This document shows, one piece after another, positions 34,691 through 47,479 of a stretch of 64,000 bases of DNA (position 1 is the stretch's first letter; every line of letters begins with the position of its first letter). The stretch is taken from NCBI GenBank assembly GCA_016808115.1, contig JAEQBH010007358.1, positions 124,001-188,000 on the forward strand, in the 5' to 3' direction. The position numbers and the translations under genes are program-made. The stretch comes from Tetrastigma voinierianum. Lineage: Eukaryota; Streptophyta; Magnoliopsida; Vitales; Vitaceae. A model generated the notes under the pieces. The model was not told where the DNA came from and did not search any database. It was given only the letters and a program-made list of their open reading frames with translations.

Positions 34691-35625
34691 TATTTATGCA
34701 AACCCAAAAGCTGCATCAATGAATCAATGGTATTTTTTTCGTTTACGCTACGCCATTATTGCACTTTTCACTCCACTTATTCTTGTATTTTCTCTGCATT
34801 TTCTTCTTTCTTCCATTTTACACCTTTAATAACGGATGGGTGAGTTTCTTCATATTTAAGCCAAAATCAATTATCTTCTTTTGATATGAAAATTAAGCAG
34901 AAAAATGGACTAAAAATAGATGACTTTTAAGCTCATCAGTCTTTCTCAACAAACTGAGAAATTTTAGAGGACACTAAAGACACAAAACACAAATATATTT
35001 TACACTACTACATACAAATAAATAATGAACCTAATATTGCAGTTAGAAGGAAAAAAACAAATATAATTACAAAAGTAACTGTGTCATGCTGGGAAGAATA
35101 AGGCGACAAAATTGACCCGACTTCAGTAGCAACTTCCATAGAAGTGGCTAGAATTGAACTTCATAGAGAGAGGAACAAACAAGCTTCTATACACATGCAA
35201 ATTAACACCACCTTCGGAATGAATATAGTAAAAGTACCCTAGCTATACATTTCCACTCAAAGACATTTAAAGCTATCGATTGGGATAAAATCTCACGACA
35301 TAGATCCTAGGTGCATCGGCCAGGATCTCCCTTCCTTTGAACTTTAAGAAGATTTGTGTACCTGTCAATTGGATAATATATATATATATATAGTGAAAGT
35401 TAGTAAAGCAAATTAAACATCATTTATCCATCCTAAAAGAAATAAATAAATAAATGTTGAGTTGCATTCACTAACTACGTGGTATGCGCAATTCTCATGC
35501 TTTCATTGATGAAGAGCGAAGTCTTGCAAGCAGCAAATTAAAAGGTTATATATATTAAAGGGTGACTGACACAAAGGTATACATATAATGAGAGAAAATT
35601 AATACGAGTTTGAATAAGCACTTGC

Positions 35626-35719
35626 CTCGAATGGCATGTTTAGAAGTTCATAGTAAGTGTGGACACGATCTAATCTACGGTATGCGGTTTCCTTTGTCAA
35701 TGGATGGGATAGGCGCGAG
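35626..35719 (-). other. Candidate internal exon (94 bp), unknown protein
   Basis: Minus strand: preceded by a TTAATGCAG acceptor and followed by GAG/GCAAGT, the consensus of a GC-AG intron. One frame is open across the whole segment (KETAYRRLDRVHTYYELL). No family recognised. An acceptor-like GACAG/GTAC at 35362-35364 could join it to a short terminal exon. Could be chance. Confidence 0.25.
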
Positions 35720-38503
35720 CTGCATTAATTTCAATCAAAATGATAGCTTGTGTTTTTGAAAGAGACGGCTAAAACATCTTTGAAATGCACACAAATCCCC
35801 ATCCATTGGTGTTTGGTTGCAAGGATCTACTTCTCCATTCCATCGATAAACATTTGTGAAGTTTAAAATTTTTACTTAACTATAGACATAGGATAGCACG
35901 AAAAGGTTTAACTTCTGATGAAGAATAACTTTTAGGTTTAGAAACAAAACTAGCCGGTTCGGACGGATCTTATGTTTCTTGCAGATGACTCACAATGATT
36001 TATGGTTTTCTACATAAAACTTAAACTCTTTGAAGTTCAGTAAATACCAATTAATGAAATAAACAAAATCCAACTACATTTTCAAAGCAAATGCACATGT
36101 GCCCCACACGGCATATGTTATTTCAATCATTTTTCAGTGGAAGAAAAAAAAGAATAAGGTGTTCTGTTCCCGATACAGGTGAATTAAGACATATCTGCTG
36201 AACCCCAAAAGGTTGATGGATTTCATGGTAATAAAGCCTATAAAACATTTTGTGTTCTCTGATTAATGATGGGATATAAGGAACATAATAGGTGCCACTA
36301 CAATGGATTTCAGTTAGAACTACAATATGAAAAACAAGCAATGGAAGGGATGAATAAATTTCAAATTGACCAAAATTGTTGGGAACATGCGAACGCCGTG
36401 AGCATTCATTCTTGATCACTAATATCACTTGAATATAATTAGTTTCACTCCCGGCCAACAAGAGCCATTTCCTCATCCCTACGTATTTATCTATGGGTTA
36501 AAAATAGAAAAAGAAATGTAAGAAATTTTTCCAAATTAATCCACCAATATTTAGTACATTAAAAAATGGAGCATATGGAACAAGGAAAAAAAGGCATCCC
36601 CTGTCCAACTCAACATTTTACCCCATTACACATTTAATACCTCATAAATAATAGGCGATGTGAATATATTCAAACTCCTTCACGGAACACTTCCTTAAGA
36701 AAACGTGCTATACTTCATTTGATATGCATCTACAAATATGTATGACATTTCGCATCTTCTTGATGAATTTAGGACAAGGTGTTTATATATATAGTGTAGG
36801 TTAAAAGATTAATAAAAGAAGTACAAGAAGGGCACACCCAAAACTAGTATGGATATATACCGGGAAGAAGAAAGAAGAAGAAAGGATTAGGGCAAATATT
36901 CTGAAATCTCCACACTTCCACAAGCCCTCCAACTTTAAAAATGTAGCATTTAAACTTCTTATAAAGGAGCCTTGCCTGGAAATTTCTTTGAAAAAAGCCC
37001 ATTACTTAATCTTGACAAAGCCTCAATAATGTTATAAAAGGCTATAGTGAAACCATGTAACCCTTAGAAGTTTGGCCCCGATTAAGCATGAAACGGAAAA
37101 ATACTTCTTCCTTTGACAAAAGAACCTTGAGCACCTTAAAACCACATACGATGGAATGTACAACTAAAAACACTTCTCCTTTGCAACCACCCCTAATCGC
37201 AAACTGCGAGAACATTCTCTAGGAACTCCGCTGAAGCTCAGATGCGAAAAAATAAATAAATAAATAAAGCAAAGAGCATCTTGATGCATCACCGTGTAGT
37301 GGTTCTTCTTCATAGCCCTTCCACCTTTCAAACCCTATTGCCGAGAACTCTCGCACCCCCTACGAAAAATAACTTGACAACTTATTTTAACTATGCCACC
37401 TCATCCAAGGGGCCTCCTCGATAGGGCGTCCTCGAAAACAACAACGTTGTCACTTCCCTCAAGCAAGCACCCCCTCACTAACCCAGGAACAACTTTATGC
37501 ACCAAAACAATCTTCACTCCAGGTCACACTATTCTAAAGCACACCATCATCTAGAAGCTTCTCATGGACTTGCCTCATGTAAAAGAAAACAAAGATGGGC
37601 CACCACTCTACCCTCCACTTCCACTAAAACTACCATTGGCCCGCCGCCCCATCTGTTGGGTTATTCGTTGACGATGGCGAAACAACATGCTGCGTAGAAC
37701 GTCGATCGAATCGGCTACTAAAGGAGTGCCCAAACAGAATCCACGAAACGGGGGGGGGCCGACCTCTGTGGCCAGCATTACAATTTTGCTTTGCAAAGCC
37801 ACGACAAACCCAAATACCATACGGCTTAACCTTGGCGGGGGCTCACCATTAAATATCCTAGCCCTGGCTTACTTCGGTATAAATAATATCGAACCCCATA
37901 ACTGCAACAGTAAGCCCAAAACTCTCATCCAAACTTCACTGCCATAGAAATCCCTAAAAGCGGCCCCACCTTTATTTGAGTTCAAACTCTCCCCCATCTA
38001 AGAATATATTAAATTGAATTTTTCACTAATCATTGAGAATCTTATCACCATGTCGACGAAGTAAAATCAACTTTTGTGGTTCCTTACAGATAAATTTGAG
38101 TTTCATCCGAGAAAAATGATAGCAAATGATTGATTAGAACTTGAGATAAATGAAACAGCGATAAAAAAACTCTTTGATAGGTTGAAATACATATAAACAT
38201 TCCTTTACGAGGTCGACAATTTGACCTAATTATTTTGCTATTTGCCTAAAATGGCGGGAAAACTTTAGATTTTGCAATGAGTGAAATAATAAAATCGTGC
38301 AGTTCTTGGCATCTTGGTCATCAAGTATTCCTGTGGTCATTTCATGTTTCAATTGAAGTGCTATATTAGTTGAAATCTGAGAATCGGTTTCAATTGACGA
38401 ATATTGAATTAGCTATGTATATTTGCAAACTTTGCATATGAAAGTGTCTCAGTTGCATCTCTACCCGTAAAACCAAGCGATCAATTGCAGTTTCTGTACT
38501 CAC

Positions 38504-38593
38504 CGGCAAATGATGCCCGGATTCCTAGAAGATGCTGGCTGCTTTGGTTCGGCATGATGGTGCCCTTTGTGCTTGCCAGATGCATTCCCAAGC
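38504..38593 (-). other. Candidate internal exon (90 bp), unknown protein
   Basis: Minus strand: bounded by TGTTAG/GCTTGG and CCG/GTGAGTAC. Two frames are open (one gives GNASGKHKGHHHAEPKQPAS). Same strand as the candidate at 35626-35719, so they might be parts of one gene. No family recognised. Confidence 0.2.
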
Positions 38594-40599
38594 CTAACAT
38601 TGCATTAGAAGGCCGACATAAACTTTGATTAATATATTGCCACCAATATGCTTAAAAAATATAAGTTTTCTACTATAATACGAGATGCACATATCTTCGT
38701 TTACTTCACATCTATCAATTACAACAACTGGAGCTTTATTAGGCCCACACTCATACTCCATTCCTCATTATTAAAGTTTCCTCCAAGTAATAAATGCATT
38801 AGTAAGTACCCGATTGATTGATTCACCTATGGCTTAACACGCTAGCTGGAGTAATTCAATTTCCTCAATATTAGCTGTGTTAACCAATTTCAACATTCGG
38901 TACACACAATTGTCATCCTATATTAGACAATGTTGGAACATATTTCCCACTTTTCAAGGGATACTTACAGAGTGAGGACTAATTTAAACACATTCTTTAT
39001 TAATATATGTCATTGAGTATATCGTAATTAACAGTAATTATATGTGCGATCAATCGGTACATCCAAAGAGCGCAATATGACTTTGTTCTCAACATATGTC
39101 ACATTTGTTTTAGTCATTTCGATTTTTCCATTATAAAAACATATAACGGGAATAGTGGAGTCACACATTATTTACCTACACAAAATGTCATTCATAAGAT
39201 AATATCATTACCAGAGTTGTCTTACAAAACAAACACAAAGTGGAATGCTAATAGTTACAAAAACCATGAACCAAATAGGCCCTTGTGTCTATACAAGGTA
39301 TAATGAAAATATGTATAAAAAACATACCACACATAAATCACTTAATTCAGATAATAAAAACACTTTTCAAATAACACATGTATTAAGAAACAATTATAAT
39401 AGAAAAGGTATAAAAAGGTACAATCACAAATGTATTCACACATAAAAAAAGGAGAGAAGTAATGCATTTACAATTGTGATCACATAAAAAAGAAAATAAA
39501 ATAAAATAAAAAGAATGTTATTAGTTTCAAAGTTGCAATGAAGGAAAATTTGAGTAAGGGATGCTCACTATAACATTTCGAATTGGAGTGTAGTACAGTG
39601 TTAGATGTACTAAATGTTATGGTCATAGGTAGTTGATGTGATGAAGTGGTAGGTGTAAGCACGAAGAGAGACAGGCCTAGGGTTTTCTTTCACAAAATAA
39701 TTGAAAGGGATGAATGCGAGAGGTTGTTGAGGATGGTAAGAGTGAAATGGATGGAGATGGAGTCGATATGAGTTAGGCCCCCTTGTTCGAGTTAACATAA
39801 ATGCCCACGATATCGACACTGCCTTATTGTGGCCTTGCCCCCAGATCACTCGGTGTCGGAGCGGTAACCTTGTCGCGCCCCGGCTTAGAGCACCTAGTGT
39901 CGAGCAGGTGTCATATTTTCTTTTCTTTTCCTTTACTTTATTTTCTTGTTTACTATAAACTATAAAGCTTGTTCATTAAATATCTTGTTAAACATTTAAC
40001 TTGAAATATATTAAGTAGCGGATTCTGAAAATATATTAGCTCATGCGTAAAGTGTTTAAACGTATACAAGTATACATTGCTTACAAAATAACAAGCGTCA
40101 AAATAGACGAAAAGGTCCTCGATGGGCACCCCAGTGATGCGTTAGCCTTGATTCAATAGCGTGCGGAATGTCTGACTTCTATTTCTTTCTTAATACTGCA
40201 TGGATGAAACACGATGCTAAACATAGCTTAGTGGGAATAATACTCATGGGCGACCCCGATAAGGATAATCAGCACTAGGCCTTTGTCGTATCACATCCCA
40301 ACACGTCATATACTTATACATATATGCTTATACATGTTTCATCGTATCATTTACACATGCTTATACATATCTCATACTTATTTATAATATCATGTTTCAT
40401 TTCTTATCATAGTTCATATACATTTCGTGTCATTTTACATTTCGCTTCTTGTTCTTGTCACAGTGTAATTGTCGTCACATAGTAGTCTTTATCTTACCAT
40501 GTCATTTCATAACATGTTATTTATCATATTCGGATCATTTGCGTATTCTTGTCGTTTGTTTCTGTTTCGTACTGCGTATCATGCAAGAGTGGATATAGC

Positions 40600-40770
40600 T
40601 ATAAGGCCCCGAGGCGCTTTTATCATTTTCTGAGACAATGACCTCTATAAGGGCCGAAATGCGTACATTATCTCTGTCTGAAGACAAAGAGACCTGCATA
40701 AGGGCCGAAGCTGTTATCTTCTTAAGAAACAAAGACCTCTATGGGCTGAAGGCCTTTATAATGACCCAAC
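40600..40770. repeat. Tandem repeat of about 60 bp in the LTR of element 4
   Basis: Three degenerate units of the form (A)GACAATGACCTCTATAAGGGCCGAA. The same array is present at about 63395-63565 in the right LTR, so it predates the last transposition. Confidence 0.75.
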
Positions 40771-41169
40771 GGGGCAGTTAATATCTTTGTGACTTATCCA
40801 CTAATGACATCTTACATATCCCTAAGGGTTACAGCGAACAATCCGTTTTATTTCATTTTATTCATATCTCATGTCACTCGAATAAGCTATTGTTATCCGT
40901 GTCGTATCACGATATTCTGATTCTGCATGCATATTTACCCATGTTTCATTTTAGACATTTGTATATGTTTACTTATGCATTATTTGGACATTTAAGTCAA
41001 TCGATTTGTGACTACATATTGTCATTTAACATATCATCCATTTACCAAGGAATAACCGCACATTTAAGCATAATAGGCTTTAGTAAGCCTCGTCGGCTAT
41101 GACTAGGCCGTGAAATCAACCTTAGCGATTACCTGGCAAGACTTGAACGGCTGAAATAGTTCTTGAAAG

Positions 41170-41440
41170 AAATTGTTCACTGAACCGGTCGACCAACCGG
41201 TCGATTGTTTCTACTTTTTGTATAATGGCTGGCAGCTCACGCATCTATCGGAAGACCGTGAACTAAGCGGTGATCGTTTCCTCTTAGTACGATGGCGGCG
41301 CTCTGCGCGTCGGAAGACTCAGCGGTCATTCGGTCGACCAATGGTCGGCCGGTTCTTCTTTGTTCAAGGTTGGATGCTCATCCAACGGATGACCTTAGGT
41401 CGACTAACGGTCGGCCCGGTTCGTCGAACCCGAGAAAAAC
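41170..41440. repeat. GGTCGACC-rich block in the LTR of element 4
   Basis: Palindromic or near-palindromic GGTCGACC, CCGGTCGA, GGTCGGCC and GGTCGACT recur several times in 270 bp, in an otherwise AT-rich LTR. The right LTR copy would lie just beyond the window. Confidence 0.6.
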
Positions 41441-41999
41441 ATATGTTTGTGTTTGGGAAAAACACCAAAACGGCCCTTAGGGCTTCTACAGAGTTAAAAA
41501 TGGCTCCCCGAATGGAGAGATAGAATTGTCACGCGCCCACAGATCTGGTCAGGCCGGTTGGCGGATCCAGAGCCAGAAGTCGGAATGCGATCACCTCTAT
41601 CTTATCTGTATACTATACTTCTGGGACTCTTATTGACTGTTCTTTCTCGGTGTGCACATTGCACATTGGGTATCCTGAATAATTTACGTAATAACAAAAT
41701 GCGTTTTACATATACAAAAGCTATAGGAATTGGTGTCCATCACGATCTATACACATATACAAGAGTCCCTTTCGCATCTTTATTCTGATTTCTTATTCTG
41801 AAACTTAGGGTGCGGAGCGACAACGATGGTACTATCTACATGAGTCGACTGCTTTGTGATGTGGAGATATCTTGTCATATCCTTGTCTTGGGTACCTACG
41901 GATTAATTTGCGTCTTTGGAAACACGCTTAGTGGGAACATAAACGTAGACTGCCCGTGTGTCGCGACTTATACATGTCATTATATATATCTAAACATAT

Positions 42000-43870
42000 T
42001 TCTATAACAATTCCTTGTCATCTTATATTCTGTGCATGTCAAACTTTTTCTATTACATGTTACATATCTTTGGCGTATCCTTTCTTATACTTTTTTGTGA
42101 TACATTTAAGTACTTTACATATTCCTATGCTTGTATGTCTCTAGTCTATGTCTTTTTCATCTTTCGGTTCTATGTCTTTATTGCATTCTTTGTACTATGC
42201 ATTATATCATATCATTCCTTATCTATCACAAATACTTTACTTTATTTCTTGTCCCTTGCTTATATCGTATGCACTTGATCCTATTTCATCTTATTTCTTG
42301 TATCATGTCCTTTGTAAGTTTCCTATGCTTTCATGTCTCGTATACTTTCATAACCTATCTTATATACTATCACAATACGTTTATCTACATTCTTATACTT
42401 TTCATATCTTTGTTCTTTCATATGTCTTTTACTGTCTCTAGTCTTTTTCATGTTGTGATCATGTCTCTATTCTATGTCTTTGGCTTATCGTATATCCTAT
42501 ACTTTTCCATACATACATGTTATACTTGTCTTATCGCGTCACGTTCGTATTATCTATCATCTACTTTGATAACCATATACTTTCATTACTTTTCTGTGTT
42601 CGTATCGCATTTTCGTATCGAGTTATCTTTGTCTTAGCGATGCATGGCTATGCATCTTGTCGTCGCATAAGCGATCTTCTTTCCCACGTATCGTGTCATA
42701 TGTTCTATACATGTCATTTCCTTTTAGGTTTCATGTGCGGAGAATGCCTTGAGGCGGATACGAGCTATGTGTGCAGAAGGTACTATCAGCTGTGCGAAGG
42801 CAGTGATCTACGTAATTAATACTAGAAGTTATCATCATTGTCTGAGATAGTGACACATGCCATATGTCGGTGGAAGGTCGCATCAACATCTTGAAACCAT
42901 TGATTTCGATCCCAATGGTGACCCTTGCGGGACCACTGATCCAATGGGATCACATGTAAACCGACGGCGAGCCTCGATATCTATCTATGAATATCTTCTG
43001 TATTTATGTCTTACTTATAAAAACGTCTTTATCATCACTCTACCAGGGTTCTAGCCGGACAATGACTTTATTATTCTGTACATATCTCATAAGCATGAAT
43101 AAGCTATTGTTATCATAATTCTTTATCGTATATCTTATCGTTACTTTACTCGTGTTAATTCTCATATGTAGTTCATATTAGAGTTCTCATATGTCACATA
43201 TATATTTACATATAGTCAAGTATCTCTTTTATATCGTTTATACGTTTATCGTGATTTAAATTTGTCTTGTACTTTCTATATTTCTATCATGTGTGTAGGC
43301 TTTACTCATTCACATTTTCATATATGTGCCTTATCATTTATCTGATTGTTCTCGTTCCTATGCTTTGTCATCTTTTACTTATCTCATTGTTCTTATCATT
43401 TATGCCTTTCTACCATGTGTTCCTAGCATGTTCCATCTTATTCAACTTCGTTATGTCTATCATGTTCCTATCATTTACATATTCTGTCATGTCTTTATCA
43501 TTCATATACTTTCTATATTTCTATCATGTTCCATCTATTCGTTTATGTATGACAATCATATGTTCACAACATATAATCTTATATTCATATGTACTTTTAT
43601 CAATTTATTATTACTTTTAGACTATAGTATCGATGACATATCTATCATATCTTATCATATCTTATGACTTATACTATCATATCTTATGACATATCTATAT
43701 TAATATCATATTCATGTTTTATGAACATATCTATACATATTGCATTTCTATATTTTTCTTGTTTCATGGCTATTACATATAGCCTTCATATACTTATGAA
43801 GTATGATGTCTATGAGATCACACCTCATTCATATATTCTCATTCCTTTATGAATCTTGTTTACTTAGAAT
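42000..43870. repeat. G-poor, T/C/A-rich LTR segment
   Basis: Nearly 1.9 kb with very few G on the plus strand, made of loosely repeated TATCTTATCAT, CTATGTCTTT and CATGTTCCTATC words. The strand bias produces long but meaningless open frames on the plus strand (up to 168 codons). Confidence 0.65.
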
Positions 43871-44639
43871 TGGAATCGATCAAATCGGATCAGGCCAAAG
43901 TTATGGCATTTTTCATTGCCTAACTAGTCATTTGGAATTTTTCTAATTATTGATTTGTAATACTCATTTTTCCAGGTCTTAACTTCATATTTTGACACTA
44001 TGTCCTTGCTCTCATTTAAAGCTAAGGTGCTAGGGTTCTATTCGCTGGAATAGCGGTCGGGCTTGTAGGAAGCTGAGATTCACGTCAGAGAAACAACCGG
44101 ACTACTCTATGTTCAAACGAATGCAGGAATTGGCTTGCACATGGTCCCACTTTGAGTGAATTTTTTGGCCACCTAGAGCCATAATTTGACGATGTCTATT
44201 TCTATATGGATGGTTTTCCTTGAAGTCTATTTTAATTTTCCACTTGAATCACTCAAATCGGATAAGAAATGAAACCCAGTTATAAGCGAAATCTGGCCCG
44301 GTCAAGCGGGAGCGAGGCCGGCGGGTGTCTTAGGGTACACCCCTAAAGTGTGTCGGTACACTTTGGATTACTGGAAGATGTCAGAGTACACATTCGAGTG
44401 TGCCGGTACCACATGACCCTAAAACGTCGAGAATGTGTATTTTCTCCTTTTTCCATATTTTTGATCCCAAATTCAACTATACTTAAATACACACTTCAAG
44501 ACCATTTCTAGCCATCTTGTAATATCTTTTCTATTCAATTCCTCTTTCCAATACTTATCTTTACTTATAAATTTTTTAAATGAATTTCTCCCCGAACAAC
44601 TCTAATATGGGTTATGACCCGGCCTACAAACCAAAACAT

Positions 44640-45940
44640 GAAGATTAGTTAGGGTTTGTTCTAAACCCTAACTCAATTACTTTCATTGGTATGAATCCAT
44701 CCTCAAAGAGAGGATTTCATAAGCTTCTTGTAATGTTATGGTTTACTAAAGTTTACCTTTAAAATTTTAGGGTTAGGAAGAAATCTAACAAAACCACAGG
44801 TTTGGAGACAACTAATAACCATGCAATTGTGGAAATTCATACAAGAATTCATACCAGAGTTGGTCCATACCTCTTTGCTTGGCAGACTACTCTCCTTCTC
44901 TTCTTCTTCTCTTCCTCTTCTTCTTCTTCTTCTTCTCTCTTTCTCTCTCTTCTCTCCCTCTCTATACGATTCTCTCTCTCTTTTTGGGAGACCCAATTTG
45001 GTCTTCACTTATCCCATGGGTTTGTTAAGGCCATGTTTGGCCTTTAAATAAAACCCATTTTTGTTTTAAGTTTTCATAATTGCATTTTGGTCCTTAGATT
45101 CTTACTTTTTGAAGTGACTTACCATATTCTGTTGACCCTAATCTTTCCTCTTTATAACTTTCATATCCTTTTTAACAAATTACAAGATTGCCTTGTATCT
45201 TATAAACTTTAAGATCTCGTTTTATTTTCAAAAAATTCCATTTAGCTTTTAATATACCCTAAACAAGTCAGAAAAGCTATGAGGTATATTCCCGGAAATA
45301 TTCTGATAAGCCATAAAACTTATCTTATACAAAGCAACAACATTTAAAGTAGGATTTTTCCTACACAACTTAGACAAAAAGTGAGTTAGGATTGTTTCCT
45401 AACCCACAAATCCACTTTCCTCACAAAAATCCCATACAATTCCTTACAAATTCCATACATGAATTCCATACACTTGTAGATTCCATACTAGTATCATACA
45501 AGTATTCCATACCTGATTTTCTTCTTCTCCTCTTATTCCTTTCTTCCTTCTTCTTCTTCTTCTTCTCTTCTTCTCTTCTCTCTTTCTCCTGCCCATTGAA
45601 GCCCCTTGGCTTGATACCCAAAAATAAGAGATTTTCTTAAGGCCATGTTTGGTCTTATCCAAATTTGACATCAATTTCATCTCTTGCATTTAGGTCATTC
45701 TATTCCATTCTATTTGCAATTCAAACTTATCAATATTTCTATATTGGCATATAAACTTCTTGTGTTATGACCTTTAGGTCCTAAATTGGTAAATTACTCA
45801 TTTATCCTTAGCCTTTGTATTAATCTTGGGTTTTTATCATTTTTCTCACTTAGCATTTAAATTCCGGGATAATGCAAATTTTACTTATTTTATACCCTAA
45901 ACATGTAATACAATTGTTAGGGTATAATTTGGAGTGTTAC
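44640..45940. repeat. Diverged tandem duplication inside the LTR of element 4
   Basis: Two units, about 44640-45370 and 45370-45940. Each has a GTTAGG...CCTAAC start, a TTCATAC-rich stretch, a (TTC)n microsatellite (44895-44985 and 45525-45590) and AAGGCCATGTTTGG, then an AT-rich tail with TATACCCTAAACA. Confidence 0.65.
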
Positions 45941-45941
45941 A

Positions 45942-45955
45942 ACTCTCCCCCCCGA
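45942..45955 (-). other. Polypurine tract of element 4
   Basis: ACTCTCCCCCCCGA on the plus strand, i.e. a GGGGGGGAGAGT purine tract on the sense strand, immediately before the TGTAACACTCC start of the LTR. Confidence 0.85.
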
Positions 45956-45959
45956 AAAA

Positions 45960-47330
45960 GAATTTAGTCATTGAAATTCATACCTGTATTGAAGAGTTGT
46001 GGGTACTATGCTTTCATAGTTGCTTCTAGCTCCCAAGTAGCTTTTTCCCTGCCATGGTGTTGCTAGAGCACTTTCACTAACGGTACTTGCTTATTCTGTA
46101 ACTGTTTCACTTCTCGAGCTAGAATATTCTTTGGCTCTTCATCATATGAAAAAACTGCCTGTACTTGTATATCTTGTATTGGTAGTATGTGCGACCCATC
46201 AGAGCGGTATCTACGAGGCATCGACACATAGGAACACATTATGCGGTTAGCGGCCGGAGGAGTGCCAAGCGATAAACCCAGCGAGGCGGTCATTTTGAAT
46301 CTCATGTGGCCTATGAACCGCCTCGGCTTGCCTTTCTTACCGACCTTAGAATTTTCCTCTATGGCGATACTTTTTTAAGAAGACCTTGTCTCAGCTATAT
46401 TGATATCTCATCTTTATATCGACATATGACTTTTGTCGATCATTAGCCGCCTTTAACATTTGCCGAATAACTTATACTTTCTCTTCTGTATCTTTTACTA
46501 TGTCTCGACCAATCATCTTATGCTCGTTCAACTCATCCGACGCGAGTTACGCATCTTCACGTCCGTATAAAGCTTTGTCCCGGTACCCCACGCGTCTGAT
46601 ACTCACTTGATAACTATTGTTGCCAAGCGGAATTCCATTAATGGAATATGCATCTGACTTAGGAGATTCCGCGGCCGACCTCGAAGCATGTCTTTGAGCG
46701 CTGAATCAATATCACCGGATTGTCCATCTGTTTCTGGATGGAATGTTGTCTTTGAAATTCAACCTAGTACCCGGGTGGCCAAGTAGTTCCTTCGGAACCT
46801 CCGATGTAAAACCGCAGTCTCTATCGACACAATAGATAATGATACCTGCCTTATTCGTACCAATCTCAACTCACGTATAGCTCAGTTAGTCGATCCATAG
46901 AATAGTCCATCTTAACTGGTATTAAATGGGCCGACTTTGTGAGCTTAGGCAATATGTTTAATTTGTGTGAGGAAGAACTTAGACACAAAATCGATGGTAA
47001 TGTTATCCCACTTCCATTAAGGGTGAAGGGGTTGCCAGACTGTTGGAACTTAATTGTTCAGTTTTGACTTGCTGACACGTCAAACACTTAGATACATACT
47101 ATGTTACATCTCTTTTCATTCCTTTACTGATAATGCTATTTGAATCACGGGACATCTTATTACCTCGGGATCGTGGTAAATAAGTATGAGCGAATAGAAA
47201 CTTTTTTTCTTTAGCTCTTTATCATTGGCACACATAATTTGTCTAGAAATACAAACTTCCGACTTCTTTTCTTGAAAAATCAGTCTTATCACATCTCACG
47301 ACCATACACCTTTTTCTATAACTCTACATA
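45960..47330 (-). pseudogene. Element 4 pol: integrase with chromodomain-like tail
   Basis: The C-terminal block is readable at 46305-46063 as EEPKNILAREVKQLQNKQVPLVKVL, the chromoviral tail that follows integrase. It is followed in other frames by W..H...EATWELE-like residues near 46055-46030. Upstream, VYRLALL lies near 46270, and the core's conserved ETDGQSGD near 46735-46705 (family DGQSER). The zinc-binding region near 47300-47150 is poorly preserved. Confidence 0.7.
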
Positions 47331-47479
47331 ATTTTTCTATGCACTTATCATTATTTGCTTTAAAATAGGTTGTGTTGCTAGTTGAGCTAATATAGCTCCA
47401 TCATCTGCTAGTCTCCATTCACTGTGTTGAAATGACATCGTTGCCACTGTCTTTTTGCTTAAAGCATCTGCTACCACAT

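Larger units (their letters stand above)
19901..34938 (-). mobile_element. Element 2: Athila-like Ty3/gypsy retrotransposon, minus strand
   Basis: Two direct repeats (about 19991-22545 and 32455-34938) bracket minus-strand gag, protease, RT/RNase H and integrase, then a further 3' ORF. The Athila assignment rests on the TGGCGCC-type primer site, the integrase C-terminus with NSRLKLFPxKLKSxWSGPF-like residues, and a 3' ORF of the Athila 'putative plant transposon protein' type. Odd feature: the sequence outside the left LTR (19901-19990) is homologous to primer site plus leader, which should occur only next to the 5' LTR. That implies recombination or a second, truncated element. All frames are broken. 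Confidence 0.88.
32455..34938 (-). repeat. Element 2 right LTR (5' LTR by orientation)
   Basis: Direct repeat of 19991-22545. The minus-strand start is TGATGAGCTTAAAAGTC at 34938. The other end merges with a triplicated primer-site region, so the exact LTR/PBS border is uncertain within 32455-32650. GTCGCGAC copies lie at 34090-34690. Confidence 0.85.
34939..39870. other. Low-coding island between elements 2 and 4
   Basis: No protein family recognised. AT-rich, with an (AT)n run at 35375-35392, an AAAT-type run at 37247-37268 and a run of nine or more G near 37750. Candidate splice-bounded minus-strand segments are listed separately. The open frames here are short and uninformative. It may be gene introns, an older unrecognised repeat, or plain intergenic DNA. 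Confidence 0.5.
39871..45941 (-). repeat. Element 4 left LTR (3' LTR by orientation), about 6 kb
   Basis: Delimited by GGAGTGTTACA at 45931-45941 next to a C-rich (PPT) block and by TGTCGCGCCCCGG at 39871. The AAACATTTAACTTGAAATATATTA stretch near 39990 recurs near 50664, and 40230-41165 recurs at 63098-64000. Length is unusually large, partly because of internal duplications (see entries inside). Confidence 0.75.

Noticed and set aside
36123..36476. 117-codon minus-strand frame in the island
   Set aside because: No family similarity recognised, and composition resembles the surrounding noncoding sequence; not supported as a gene.
42131..42637. 168-codon plus-strand open frame with hydrophobic, membrane-like translation
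   Set aside because: It lies in the G-poor LTR segment of element 4; absence of G removes stop codons, and overlapping frames give similar low-complexity peptides.
43267..43667. Two overlapping plus-strand frames of 117 and 113 codons
   Set aside because: Same composition artefact inside the LTR; no family signal.
44736..45689. Arg/Glu/Lys-rich minus-strand frames
   Set aside because: Products of (TTC)n microsatellites in the duplicated LTR segment, not genes.
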